Counted from the stretch's first letter, positions 7,807 through 16,065 are shown. The stretch: DNA of 22,664 nucleotides from an uncultured Steroidobacter sp. (GCF_937958065.1 NZ_CALFXI010000062.1:1-22664), one strand, 5' to 3'. Notes: generated by a model from the sequence alone, not told the origin. Program-made: numbers and translations.

Positions 7807-8940
7807 CTAGTCGCCCTGCTGCAGCTCGGCCGTCAACTCGATCTCCTTGCCATCGCGCCAGACTTTGAGACGCACGGTATCGCCGGGCTTGTAGTCGTCG
7901 AGGCGCGCGGACAACAGCGCGCCGCTGTCCACTTCCTTGCCGTTGACCGCGACGATCACATCCCCTGGAATGATGGTATTGCGCCGTTCGACGCGAACAC
8001 CGCGCAAGCCTGCACGATCTCCAGTACTGCCCTGGCGCACTCGAAGAATCGCCGCGCCACGAACGCCGAATTGACGCGCGACCGCGCGACTCAGCACTTC
8101 ATCCACGTCGATGCCGAGGCTCGGCGGCGCATAACGACCGTTCGCGATGAGCTCCGGCACGACACGGTTGATCGTGTCCACAGGCACCGCGAAGCCGATG
8201 CCGGCACTCGCGCCCGATGGACTGAAGATCGCGGTGTTCATGCCGATCAGCCGACCGGCGCTGTCGAGCAACGGACCGCCCGAGTTGCCTGGATTGATGG
8301 CGGCGTCGGTCTGGATGAGATGTTGAATGACCCGGCCGTCGTCCTCGTTGAGCGCACGATCCAGCGCCGAGACGATGCCCGTCGTCAGGGTCCAGTCGAG
8401 CCCGAACGGATTGCCGATCGCGAACACCTTCTGGCCGACCTGCACGTCGCCACTGGTGCCGACGGGGATCGGCGCCGGCGCATCTTTCGCCGCGCCGATT
8501 TTCAGAACGGCGATGTCATGCGCTTCGCTGCCGCCGACGAACGTGGCCTCGAAATCACGGCCGTCGGCCAGCTTCACGACGGCGCTGCTGCCACCCTCGA
8601 TGACGTGCAGATTCGTGACGACGTGCCCCTGCTCATCCCAGATGAAGCCCGAGCCGGTGCCGCGCGGCACGGTCATGACATTGCGCGTCCAGTAGTCGAG
8701 CACGCGCTCCTGGGTCGAAATGAAGACCACCGAACCCTTGGCTGCCTCGAACAAGCCGATGACCGCCTGCTCGTCCGCCATGAGCTCGTGCCGGGGGACG
8801 ACCGGCCGAGGCGCGGCGCTGGCCGTCAGTCGATGCACCGTGTCATTGCCGAGATACCAGGCGCCATAGGCAGCCAGTGCGAGCACGATGAGCCGAGAGA
8901 TATTCCGCCAACGCGAGCGCCCGGATGCTTGCATCGTCAT
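7807..8940 (-). CDS. Membrane-anchored HtrA-family serine protease (DegS/AlgW-like)
   Basis: Trypsin-like periplasmic protease of the HtrA family. The 377 residues contain an N-terminal membrane anchor (about 14-31), a protease domain (about 60-260) with the triad H112 (TNLHV), D142 (HDIAVLKI) and S220 (GNSGGPL), and one C-terminal PDZ domain (about 272-370). One uncleaved anchor plus one PDZ is the DegS/AlgW plan, as opposed to soluble two-PDZ DegP; such proteases start the envelope-stress sigma-E cascade by cutting RseA/MucA. That role is inferred; no rse or muc gene is in the window. The ATG at 8940 was chosen (8934 is a second in-frame ATG) because anything further upstream runs into tRNA-Thr. 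No Shine-Dalgarno sequence is evident. tRNA-Thr ends 24 bases upstream on the same strand. Confidence 0.92.
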   Translation of the reverse strand: MTMQASGRSRWRNISRLIVLALAAYGAWYLGNDTVHRLTASAAPRPVVPRHELMADEQAVIGLFEAAKGSVVFISTQERVLDYWTRNVMTVPRGTGSGFIWDEQGHVVTNLHVIEGGSSAVVKLADGRDFEATFVGGSEAHDIAVLKIGAAKDAPAPIPVGTSGDVQVGQKVFAIGNPFGLDWTLTTGIVSALDRALNEDDGRVIQHLIQTDAAINPGNSGGPLLDSAGRLIGMNTAIFSPSGASAGIGFAVPVDTINRVVPELIANGRYAPPSLGIDVDEVLSRAVARQFGVRGAAILRVRQGSTGDRAGLRGVRVERRNTIIPGDVIVAVNGKEVDSGALLSARLDDYKPGDTVRLKVWRDGKEIELTAELQQGD

Positions 8941-8964
8941 GAAGCGTAAGTGCTTGATGGGAAA

Positions 8965-9040
8965 TGGTGCCGACTCGCGGAATCGAACCGCGGACCCACG
9001 CATTACGAATGCGTTGCTCTACCAGCTGAGCTAAGTCGGC
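8965..9040 (-). tRNA. tRNA-Thr, anticodon CGT
   Basis: A 76-base cloverleaf on the minus strand. Acceptor stem GCCGACT/AGTCGGC, D arm with AGCTCAGCTGGTAGAGC, anticodon stem ACGCA/TGCGT around loop TTCGTAA (anticodon CGT, reading ACG codons), T arm with GGTTCGATTCC, discriminator A and an encoded CCA (8965-8967). The first pairs G1-C72 and C2-G71 fit threonine identity. No terminator separates it from the HtrA gene 24 bases downstream. Confidence 0.97.
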
Positions 9041-9057
9041 ACCGAGAAACCGATGCG

Positions 9058-9095
9058 GCACCGGGGAGCCCCGGTGCGGCGGGGTGCGAAGTATA
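9058..9095 (-). promoter_or_regulatory. Probable tRNA-Thr promoter -10 and leader hairpin
   Basis: On the minus strand TATACT (9090-9095) is a good -10 box about 50 bases upstream of tRNA-Thr; the -35 (TGTTCG at 9113-9118) is weak. Between it and the tRNA is a perfect 9-bp hairpin GCACCGGGG (9058-9066) / CCCCGGTGC (9069-9077) with a 2-base loop and no T tract. It may be part of the precursor leader or a weak end signal for the fur-like gene. Confidence 0.45.
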
Positions 9096-9142
9096 GGGGA
9101 AGAAGTTGCGAGCGAACAGGCGCCGCAATCAACTTGTCGGCG

Positions 9143-9628
9143 CTAAGCCGACGTCTCCGGCGCTCGCTTCTTGCGCAGACGGATCACGACCTCGATCGCC
9201 TCCGCTTCCATGCCCTCCGGCAATGTCGGGAAACGACTGAAGGCGATGTCGTTCGGATCGATGTCCTGCAGCTCGCCCGTTTCCAGGTCATGGAAGTGGT
9301 GATGGGGCACGATGGTCGAGTCGTAGACCGAGCGCTCCGGATCCAGGTGGATCTGGCGCACCAGGCCGCGCTGTGCCAGCACCTTGAGGGTGTTGTAGAC
9401 CGTGGCCTTGGAGACGCGCTCGCCGCCCCGACGGATTTCCGCCAGGATCTGCTCGGCCGTCATGTGGGTGGGCGCCGCCATCAGGATCTCGGCCACCCGC
9501 ACCCGCTGATGGGTCGGCTTGAGGCCGTGCACGTGCAACTGCTGGACGATCCGATCGCGCGTCGAACCCTCGGCCAGGCCCCCCCGGTCATGCCCGGGGT
9601 TGAGTTCAGGGTTGTACTCGGAAGTCAC
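9143..9628 (-). CDS. Fur-family transcriptional regulator, cysteine-free (Irr/PerR-like)
   Basis: A 161-residue DNA-binding repressor of the Fur superfamily. The winged-helix part is clear: GLKPTHQRVRVAEIL (35-49), MTAEQILAEI (56-65) and recognition helix RVSKATVYNTLKVLAQRGLV (71-90). The dimer/metal part has VYDSTIVPHHHFHDLETGELQDID (101-124) with the HHHFH cluster (109-113) that supplies regulatory ligands. There is not a single cysteine, so the structural CxxC zinc site of Fur, Zur and PerR is absent, as in Irr-like members. Iron, heme or peroxide response is likely, but which one cannot be told. The start is a GTG at 9628 placed directly after an in-frame TAA, with little ribosome site, so translation may be weak. 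Ends about 100 bases upstream of tRNA-Thr. Confidence 0.88.
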   Translation of the reverse strand: MTSEYNPELNPGHDRGGLAEGSTRDRIVQQLHVHGLKPTHQRVRVAEILMAAPTHMTAEQILAEIRRGGERVSKATVYNTLKVLAQRGLVRQIHLDPERSVYDSTIVPHHHFHDLETGELQDIDPNDIAFSRFPTLPEGMEAEAIEVVIRLRKKRAPETSA

Positions 9629-9772
9629 TTAGGAACCCGCCAAATAACTTGCGACCAGCATACATCGGCATGCGCCTGGAGGCGAGAAACTAGGTAAAAA
9701 AGGCTGTAAATCGACATTCGAGGGCACGCGGGGGTGGTTATGTTGGGTGCCCCCTGAAGCGACGGATCGCGC

Positions 9773-10327
9773 ATGTCTCGACCCTGTCCATCGGTATCCG
9801 GGGCAGGATTCAGCCTGCTCGAGCTGCTGGTCACCCTGGCGGTCGCCGGCGTCCTGCTGGGGCTCGCGGTCCCGGCGTTCGACGGCCTGTTGCTGGATTC
9901 GCAGCGAACCGTCGCGGTGAACTCTTTCGTCCATGGCATTTATCTGGCGCGCATCACCGCGGCCAGTCAGGGCGGCACCGTCAGCATCTGCCGCTCGATC
10001 GACGGCGAGACCTGCAGCAACGGCACCGCCGACTGGCAGCAGGGCTGGATCGTGTTCGTGAACACGGATCGGGACGACCCGCCGATGCGAGACGCAAACG
10101 AACCGATTCTTGCCGTTCAAGCAGCCTGGCGCGGCGGGACGATCACTTCGAATCGCCGCAGCTATTCGTTCAAGGCGTATCAACACGCCGTGATCAACGG
10201 CACGCTGGTGTTCTGCGACCGTCGCGGGCCCAGCCGGGCCCGCGCCATCATCATCAACGCTGCCGGCCGTCCGCGGATAGCGACACGAGACTCCGACAAT
10301 CGCCCTTTACGCTGTCCGAGCGGATAG
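9773..10327 (+). CDS. FimT/GspH-type minor pseudopilin
   Basis: A 184-residue type IV minor pilin or type II secretion pseudopilin of the GspH/FimT family. A prepilin peptidase site is explicit: leader ending GAG (residues 10-12), cut before F13, glutamate at mature position +5 (FSLLE), then a hydrophobic helix to about residue 36. The globular part has family features, including SICRSIDGETCSNG and DWQQGWIVFVN, with cysteine pairs for periplasmic disulfides. After assembly it would prime or cap the pilus. The ATG at 9773 has only a weak ribosome site. pilV follows 15 bases later. In Pseudomonas and Xanthomonas this class sits beside ispH, as here. Confidence 0.85.
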   Translation: MSRPCPSVSGAGFSLLELLVTLAVAGVLLGLAVPAFDGLLLDSQRTVAVNSFVHGIYLARITAASQGGTVSICRSIDGETCSNGTADWQQGWIVFVNTDRDDPPMRDANEPILAVQAAWRGGTITSNRRSYSFKAYQHAVINGTLVFCDRRGPSRARAIIINAAGRPRIATRDSDNRPLRCPSG

Positions 10328-10342
10328 CCATCATGCTGGTGT

Positions 10343-10807
10343 ATGGGAGGATCAATTACGCCATTGCGCGGTCGCCATCACGCGCGCGGCTTCAACATCG
10401 TCGAGATTCTTGCGGCCTTGCTGGTCATGGCTGTGGCCATCGTCGGCATCGCGGCGCTCTACTCGGATCAAACTCACATTCCAGCGGACGCGCGCCTGCC
10501 GCTGCGTGCCGCGGAGCTCGCCGAGCAAATGGCCGAGCGCATTCGCGCGACTCCCGAAGGTCGCGACGGCTTTGCCACGACGGTGGGCGTGGTCTGCAAC
10601 GACAAAGCGAAACCCCGAACGCCTCAAGACAAGGCGGCGCAGATCGCCGCGTGCTGGGAAGATGAGGTCGAAAGCTCGTTGCCCAGCGGCCTGGGCTCGA
10701 TCTCACGCGATACCTCGATGACGCCGGCCAGCTATGTCGTCGCCGTGAGCTGGTCCGCACCGGGGACGGGTGCGGCGTCGTATGTGACCCGAGTGAACGT
10801 CAGATAG
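10343..10807 (+). CDS. pilV: Type IV pilus minor pilin PilV-like
   Basis: A 154-residue PilV-type minor pilin. The prepilin peptidase site is RG16|F17NIVE21 with glutamate at mature +5, followed by a hydrophobic helix (about 17-40) and a variable globular part containing AAELAEQMAERIRATPEGRDGF (57-78), typical of PilV. I chose the ATG at 10343; a GGGAGG lies just inside it, so a TTG at 10364, giving a 9-residue leader, is an alternative. It sits 15 bases after the FimT-like gene and its stop overlaps the ispH stop by 8 bases. The pilW, pilX, pilY1 and pilE genes that usually follow are not here. Confidence 0.82.
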   Translation: MGGSITPLRGRHHARGFNIVEILAALLVMAVAIVGIAALYSDQTHIPADARLPLRAAELAEQMAERIRATPEGRDGFATTVGVVCNDKAKPRTPQDKAAQIAACWEDEVESSLPSGLGSISRDTSMTPASYVVAVSWSAPGTGAASYVTRVNVR

Positions 10808-11765
10808 TCGTCCGCTGTATTTCCGGCACCGGCACTCGCAGCTCGCGCGGCAAGCTGAACACGACATTCTCGACCTGACCCTGGACACTCTCGGGCGCCT
10901 GTCCGCCCCACTCTCGCAAACGTGCAACGACGCGCTCGACCAGCACTTCCGGCGCCGATGCACCGGCCGTGACGCCAACCACGCGCTTGCCGTCGAACCA
11001 CGCCCGCTCGAGATCGTCGGGCCCATCGATCAGATAGCCGGGAATGCCGGCCTTCTCCGCGATCTCCCGCAACCGGTTCGAATTCGAGCTGCTGGGTGAG
11101 CCGACCACCAGGATGATGTCGCAACGCTCGACCAGGCGCTTCACCGCGTCCTGCCGGTTCTGCGTCGCGTAACAGATGTCCTCTTTGCGCGGCGTGGTGA
11201 GTGTCGGGAAGCGACGGCGCAGAGCGTCGACGACTCTCTGCGTATCGTCGACCGACAAGGTCGTCTGCGTCACGAACGCGATCCGCTCCGGATCCTTGAT
11301 GGCGAGCCGATCCACATCCTCGGGCGTCTCCACCAGCAGGATGCGGCCGCCGTACTGTGGGTCGAACTGGCCCATCGTGCCTTCGACCTCGGGATGGCCC
11401 TGGTGCCCGATCAGAATCACTTCGCGACCTTCGCGCGCATAACGCGACACTTCCATATGCACCTTGGTCACCAGCGGACAGGTCGCATCGAACACTTTGA
11501 GAGCGCGACGACGCGCTTCTTCCTGAACCACGCGCGCCACACCATGCGCGCTGAAGATCACCGTGGCGTCGTCCGGCACTTCATGCAACTCGTCCACGAA
11601 AACCGCCCCCAGGCTGCGCAAACGCTCGACCACGTAGCGGTTGTGAACCACTTCGTGCCGGACGTAGATGGGCGCACCGAACAACTCGATCGCGCGCTCG
11701 ACGATGTCGATGGCCCGATCGACACCGGCACAAAAACCGCGGGGATTGGCGAGAAGGATCTGCAT
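10800..11765 (-). CDS. ispH: 4-hydroxy-3-methylbut-2-enyl diphosphate reductase
   Basis: Last enzyme of the MEP pathway: reduces HMBPP to IPP and DMAPP using a [4Fe-4S] cluster, in the cytosol. The 321 residues have the usual length, with cluster cysteines C12 (PRGFCAGV), C96 (ATCPLVTKVH) and C198 (DICYATQNRQ), and substrate residues H41, H74, H124 and E126 (GHPEVEGT), and the SPSSSNSNRL segment. The ATG at 11765 lies 2 bases after the lspA stop, so translation is probably coupled; the frame stays open upstream through lspA but that part is not IspH-like. Last gene of the murJ-ribF-ileS-lspA-ispH operon. It overlaps pilV by 8 bases at the 3' end. Confidence 0.97.
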   Translation of the reverse strand: MQILLANPRGFCAGVDRAIDIVERAIELFGAPIYVRHEVVHNRYVVERLRSLGAVFVDELHEVPDDATVIFSAHGVARVVQEEARRRALKVFDATCPLVTKVHMEVSRYAREGREVILIGHQGHPEVEGTMGQFDPQYGGRILLVETPEDVDRLAIKDPERIAFVTQTTLSVDDTQRVVDALRRRFPTLTTPRKEDICYATQNRQDAVKRLVERCDIILVVGSPSSSNSNRLREIAEKAGIPGYLIDGPDDLERAWFDGKRVVGVTAGASAPEVLVERVVARLREWGGQAPESVQGQVENVVFSLPRELRVPVPEIQRTTI

Positions 11766-11767
11766 CG

Positions 11768-12316
11768 TTACTTGCTCGGCGTCTGCGATGTGCCGTCCGC
11801 GGGCCGGCGGTCGTGGCCGCTCTCGAGGAACGCATCGATGAGCAGACACGCGGCGCCGATGGAGATCGCGGTGTCGGCGATGTTGAATGCCGGGAAATCC
11901 CAGGTGCGCCAGTTGAAATAAATGAAGTCGACGACGAAGCCGTGCATGACCCGATCGATCACGTTGCCGAGCGCGCCGCCGAGCACCAGCGACAGCCCGA
12001 TCGCCAGGATCGTCTGATCCGAACGGATGCGCCGCAGCCAGATCATCAACGTAATGCTCACCACCACCGCGAGCGTGATGAAAAACCAGCGCTGCCATCC
12101 GGACGCCTGCGCCAGGATGCTGAACGCCGCGCCGGTGTTCTCCAGATACACGATATCCAGAATGGGCAGCAGCGCGATGCTGTCCTGAAGCTTCACGGTG
12201 CCGATGACCAGGGCTTTGGTCGCCTGGTCCAGGATCACCACGAAGAACGACAGCCACAGCCAATTGCTGCCGCCCCGGGTGGGCGTGAACCAGACTTTCG
12301 CCAGAGGGTTGGTCAT
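11768..12316 (-). CDS. lspA: Lipoprotein signal peptidase (signal peptidase II)
   Basis: Inner-membrane aspartic protease that removes signal peptides from diacylglyceryl-modified prolipoproteins. The 182 residues have four membrane spans (about 18-36, 75-93, 102-120, 144-162). The catalytic aspartates are D121 (GGALGNVIDRV) and D148 (AFNIADTAI), with the conserved VDFIYF and N-terminal LDQATK and ENTGAAFS motifs. The ATG at 12316 has a GAGG site 8 bases upstream and follows the ileS stop by 10 bases. The C-terminal tail of about 20 polar residues is longer than in E. coli. fkpB, which lies between lspA and ispH in many relatives, is absent. Confidence 0.97.
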   Translation of the reverse strand: MTNPLAKVWFTPTRGGSNWLWLSFFVVILDQATKALVIGTVKLQDSIALLPILDIVYLENTGAAFSILAQASGWQRWFFITLAVVVSITLMIWLRRIRSDQTILAIGLSLVLGGALGNVIDRVMHGFVVDFIYFNWRTWDFPAFNIADTAISIGAACLLIDAFLESGHDRRPADGTSQTPSK

Positions 12317-12326
12317 TGCATCGACC

Positions 12327-15131
12327 TCAAGTAAAGCGCCGCTGTTCGCCAGGCCCGTCTACGTTGGTCACGCAGCGGCCACAAAGTTCCGGGTGCTTCG
12401 GGTTCTGCCCCACATCCGGACGCTTGTGCCAGCAGCGCACGCACTTGCTCGCCGTGGTCGGCTTCACAACGATCCATGTGGTATTGGCATCGCCCTCTTC
12501 CGCTGCGACTGCATCGGCCGGCCGGGTGTCGGCAGAATGCGCGCGCGCGGCTGAAGTGATGAACACGAAGCGCAACTCCTCGCCGAACGACTGCAAAGTC
12601 TCCAGCAAAGGTCCGCTCGTGTACACGTCCACTTCCGCATCGAGCGGCGCGCCGATCGAGCCGGCGTTGCGCAGCTTCTCCAGCTCGCGCGAGACGGCGC
12701 CCCGAAGGTTGAGAATCGCGTCCCAATCGATCGACGGCTGCTGGGTCAGCTCCTTCGGCAGCTCGAAGAAGGTGTTGAAGAACACCGACTCGCTGCGCGC
12801 GCCCGGCATGTAACGCCAGATCTCCTCCGCCGTGAACGACAGGATGGGCGCGAGCCAGCGCACCAGCGCTTCGGCGATATAGAACATCGCCGTCTGCGCC
12901 GAGCGGCGCGGCAGGCTCTTCTTGCCGGTCGTGTAGACGCGATCCTTGGTGATATCCAGATAGAAACCGCCCAGGTCGACGCTGCAGAAGTTGTGCACCT
13001 TCTGATAGATCAGGTGGAACTGATAGCTGCGATACGCCGCCATCACTTCTTCCTGCAACTGCTGGGTGCGCCACACGGCCCAGCGGTCGACCGCGACCAT
13101 CTCCGGCGCCGGCACCTTGTCCGTCGCGGGATCGAAGCCGTCGAGATTGCCGAGCAGGAATCGCGCCGTGTTACGGATGCGCCGATACGACTCGGCCACG
13201 CGCTTCAGGATCTCGTCCGAGAGCGCCATTTCATTGGCGTAATCGGTGGCTGCGATCCACAGACGCAGCACGTCGGCCCCGAGCGTACCGATGACTTTTT
13301 GAGGCACCACGACGTTGCCCAGGGACTTGGACATCTTGCGTCCCTTCTCGTCGATCGTGAAGCCGTGCGTCAGCACCGCCTTGTAGGGAGCACGATCGTG
13401 CTGAGCGACCGAGGTCAGCAGCGAGCTGTGGAACCAGCCGCGATGTTGATCCGAGCCTTCGAGATACAGATCGGCGGGATCTTTAACGTCGGGATGCATC
13501 TTCGGCACGCAGTGGTGAGCGCTGCCCGAGTCGAACCAGACATCCATGATGTCGGGGACCTTCTCGTACTCCGCCGCCTCGCCGCCGAGCAGCTCCGCCG
13601 GATCGAGATCGAACCACGCGTCGATACCGCCTTCTTCCACCAGCTTCGCAACGTCTTCGAGCAGCTCCACGGTACGCGGATGCAGCTCGCCGGTCGCCTT
13701 GTGAGTGAACAACGCGAGCGGCACTCCCCACATGCGCTGGCGGGAGATACACCAGTCCGGACGATCGGCGATCATGCTGGTGATGCGATTCTCGCCCCAG
13801 GCCGGCACCCACTTCACTTTCGCGATCTCGCGCAGCGCGCCTTTACGCAGGCCGGCCTGCTCCATGCTGATGAACCACTGCGCCGTCGCGCGATAGATCA
13901 CCGGTGTCTTGTGACGCCAGCAATGCGCGTAGCGGTGATTGAGCTTCGTCTCGTGCAACAACGCGCCGCGCTCTTTCAACACTTCGATCACATGCTTGTT
14001 CGCATCGAACACGCGCTCGCCTTCGAATATCGGCGTGCCCGCGACGAACCGACCATCGCTGCCGACCGGGTTGTAGACCTCGAGCTTGTACTTCAGGCCG
14101 ACTTCGAAGTCCTCGGCACCGTGGCCCGGCGCCGTGTGCACGGCGCCCGTACCATCCTCGATCGTGACGTGATCGCCCAGGATGACCGGCACGACTCGCT
14201 CGTAGAACGGATGCTGCAGTTTCACGCCTTCGAGCTTGGTGCCCTCGACTTCGGCAAGCCGCGTGACATTCTCGACGCCAGCTCGCTTGGTTACTGCATC
14301 GACGAGCGCGCTCGCGAGCACCAGCAGCTCGCTGCCGGTGTCGACCAACGAATAGCGAAGCTCCGGGCCCAACGCGACCGCCTGGTTGGCGGGCAGCGTC
14401 CACGGGGTCGTCGTCCAGATGATCACGCTCGCCGGTGACTTCAATGCCGGCACGCCGAAGCGCTTCGCGAGATCCTCCAGGTCTTTCACCGCGAAACGCA
14501 CGTCGATAGCCGGCGATACCTTGTCCTCGTACTCGACTTCGGCTTCGGCCAGCGCCGAGCGACAGTCCAGGCACCAGTGCACCGGCTTCAAACCTTTGTA
14601 GACGTGACCGTTGCGCAGGATCTCGGCGAACGAGCGCAGCTGCTCGGCTTCGTACTTCGGCGCCATGGTGATGTACGGACGATCCCAATCGCCCATCACC
14701 CCCAATCGCTTGAAGTCCTCGCGCTGACCGTCGATCTGCGACTGTGCGAACTCGCGGCACGCCTGACGGAACGCACGAGGATCGAGCGCCTTCACTTCCT
14801 TGCCGCGCGTCTTCTCGATCTGATGCTCGATCGGCAGGCCGTGACAGTCCCAACCGGGCACATAGGGCGCATCGAAGCCGTCCATCGAACGTGACTTGAC
14901 GACGATGTCCTTCAACACCTTGTTGATGGCATGACCGAGGTGAATCGCGCCGTTCGCGTACGGCGGGCCGTCCTGGAGAATGAACGTCGGCCGGCCCTTC
15001 GCGATTTCGCGCAGCTTCTGGTACGTCCGGTTTTCTTCCCAACGCTTGAGAATGTCCGGCTCGCGACGGGCCAGATCGGCCTTCATCGGGAAGTCGGTCT
15101 TCGGCAGGTTGATGGTTTGCTTATAGTCCAT
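12327..15131 (-). CDS. ileS: Isoleucyl-tRNA synthetase
   Basis: Class I synthetase charging tRNA-Ile, 934 residues (E. coli has 938). ATP-binding HLGH at 64-67 (PPYANGAIHLGHAINK) and KMSKS at 599-603 are intact; the editing (CP1) domain lies in between, with the WTTTPWTLPANQA region. A C-terminal zinc finger has C897-x2-C900 and C917-x2-C920. This is the bacterial IleS1 type, expected to be mupirocin-sensitive as a class. The ATG at 15131 follows the ribF TGA by 7 bases; no strong Shine-Dalgarno sequence, so coupling with ribF is likely. Linked in the order ribF-ileS-lspA as in E. coli and Pseudomonas. Confidence 0.98.
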   Translation of the reverse strand: MDYKQTINLPKTDFPMKADLARREPDILKRWEENRTYQKLREIAKGRPTFILQDGPPYANGAIHLGHAINKVLKDIVVKSRSMDGFDAPYVPGWDCHGLPIEHQIEKTRGKEVKALDPRAFRQACREFAQSQIDGQREDFKRLGVMGDWDRPYITMAPKYEAEQLRSFAEILRNGHVYKGLKPVHWCLDCRSALAEAEVEYEDKVSPAIDVRFAVKDLEDLAKRFGVPALKSPASVIIWTTTPWTLPANQAVALGPELRYSLVDTGSELLVLASALVDAVTKRAGVENVTRLAEVEGTKLEGVKLQHPFYERVVPVILGDHVTIEDGTGAVHTAPGHGAEDFEVGLKYKLEVYNPVGSDGRFVAGTPIFEGERVFDANKHVIEVLKERGALLHETKLNHRYAHCWRHKTPVIYRATAQWFISMEQAGLRKGALREIAKVKWVPAWGENRITSMIADRPDWCISRQRMWGVPLALFTHKATGELHPRTVELLEDVAKLVEEGGIDAWFDLDPAELLGGEAAEYEKVPDIMDVWFDSGSAHHCVPKMHPDVKDPADLYLEGSDQHRGWFHSSLLTSVAQHDRAPYKAVLTHGFTIDEKGRKMSKSLGNVVVPQKVIGTLGADVLRLWIAATDYANEMALSDEILKRVAESYRRIRNTARFLLGNLDGFDPATDKVPAPEMVAVDRWAVWRTQQLQEEVMAAYRSYQFHLIYQKVHNFCSVDLGGFYLDITKDRVYTTGKKSLPRRSAQTAMFYIAEALVRWLAPILSFTAEEIWRYMPGARSESVFFNTFFELPKELTQQPSIDWDAILNLRGAVSRELEKLRNAGSIGAPLDAEVDVYTSGPLLETLQSFGEELRFVFITSAARAHSADTRPADAVAAEEGDANTTWIVVKPTTASKCVRCWHKRPDVGQNPKHPELCGRCVTNVDGPGEQRRFT

Positions 15132-15138
15132 ATTCGAT

Positions 15139-16065
15139 TCACGAACCCAATATCTGCCGCGCCTGCGCGGCGTCTCGATTCATCTGCTCGATCAGCGCAT
15201 CCATGTCGGCGAACCAGCGCTCCGCGCGCAGGTAGGCGATGAAGTCGACGTGCACGTGCTGGCGATACAGATCGCCATCGAAGTCGAACACGTGAGCTTC
15301 CAGCAGCAGCTCCTTGCCGTTCACCGCGGGACGAGTGCCGAGACTCGCGACACCTGGCGCGTCCTTCAAACCGGCGCCCGTCACGCGAATCGCGAATATT
15401 CCGGCGAGCGGCGTCGCGCGACGATGGGTCCGCAGGTTCGCCGTCGGGAAGCCCAGCTTGCGCCCCAGCTTCTCGCCGTGAATCACCTTGCCGGTCATCC
15501 GATACGGCCGGCCGAGCAGCTTCGCCGCCTTCGCCATGTCGCCGACGGCCAGCGCCTCGCGAATCCCGGAGCTGCTGACCCGCTCGCCGTCGATCTCGAA
15601 CGGCGGCACTTCGGTGACCTCGAAACCCGCCGTCGCCCCGAGCGAGCGCAGACAGGCGATGTCGCCCTGGTTGTCGCGCCCGAACCGGAAATCATGCCCT
15701 ACCACGATGTGGCGGACGCCGAGCGCTTTTACCAGTACCTCGTTCACGAACTCTTCGCGACCGAGCCGGCGCATGCAGTCGTCGAACCGCAGGCAGACGA
15801 AACGGTCCACCCCGTAACGCTCCAGCGCTTCGAACTTCTCGCGAAACCGGGTCAGCCGGGCCGGCGGCGTGCCTTTGGCGAAAAACTCGCGCGGTGTCGG
15901 CTCGAACGACAGCAGGGCGGCCGGCAGGCCGTACTGTGCGGCGCGCTCGCGCAGCACGCGGATCATCTCCTGATGTCCGAGATGAATGCCGTCGAACGCC
16001 CCGATCGTCAGCACGCAGCCGCGTTGCCCGGCACGCAGGTTATACAGGCCCCGAATGAGCTCCAC
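15139..16065 (-). CDS. ribF: Bifunctional riboflavin kinase / FAD synthetase
   Basis: Makes FMN from riboflavin, then FAD from FMN. In the 308-residue version the N-terminal FAD synthetase part has GAFDGIHLGHQ (22-32, nucleotidyltransferase HxGH at 28-31), GHDFRFG (123-129) and SSSGIRE (164-170). The C-terminal kinase part has TGKVIHGEKLGRKLGFPTAN (191-210) and PLAGIFAIRV (219-228), with likely catalytic E256. I chose the GTG at 16065, which has a GAGG site 6 bases upstream and gives the family start MELIRGLYNL; the longer frame from a TTG at 16092 has no ribosome site. Second gene of the murJ operon, with a possible extra promoter at the murJ stop. Confidence 0.96.
   Translation of the reverse strand: MELIRGLYNLRAGQRGCVLTIGAFDGIHLGHQEMIRVLRERAAQYGLPAALLSFEPTPREFFAKGTPPARLTRFREKFEALERYGVDRFVCLRFDDCMRRLGREEFVNEVLVKALGVRHIVVGHDFRFGRDNQGDIACLRSLGATAGFEVTEVPPFEIDGERVSSSGIREALAVGDMAKAAKLLGRPYRMTGKVIHGEKLGRKLGFPTANLRTHRRATPLAGIFAIRVTGAGLKDAPGVASLGTRPAVNGKELLLEAHVFDFDGDLYRQHVHVDFIAYLRAERWFADMDALIEQMNRDAAQARQILGS

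Noticed and set aside
7711..8949. 412-residue open frame on the plus strand opposite the HtrA gene
   Set aside because: Covers the protease antisense; composition is that of a shadow frame, and the HtrA triad on the other strand is decisive.
11766..12263. N-terminal extension of the ispH frame through lspA
   Set aside because: The extension is an alternate frame of lspA; IspH proteins start at MQILLANPRGFCAGV, which lies at 11765.
12993..14438. 481-residue open frame on the plus strand opposite ileS
   Set aside because: Antisense shadow of ileS with no recognisable motif or start signal.
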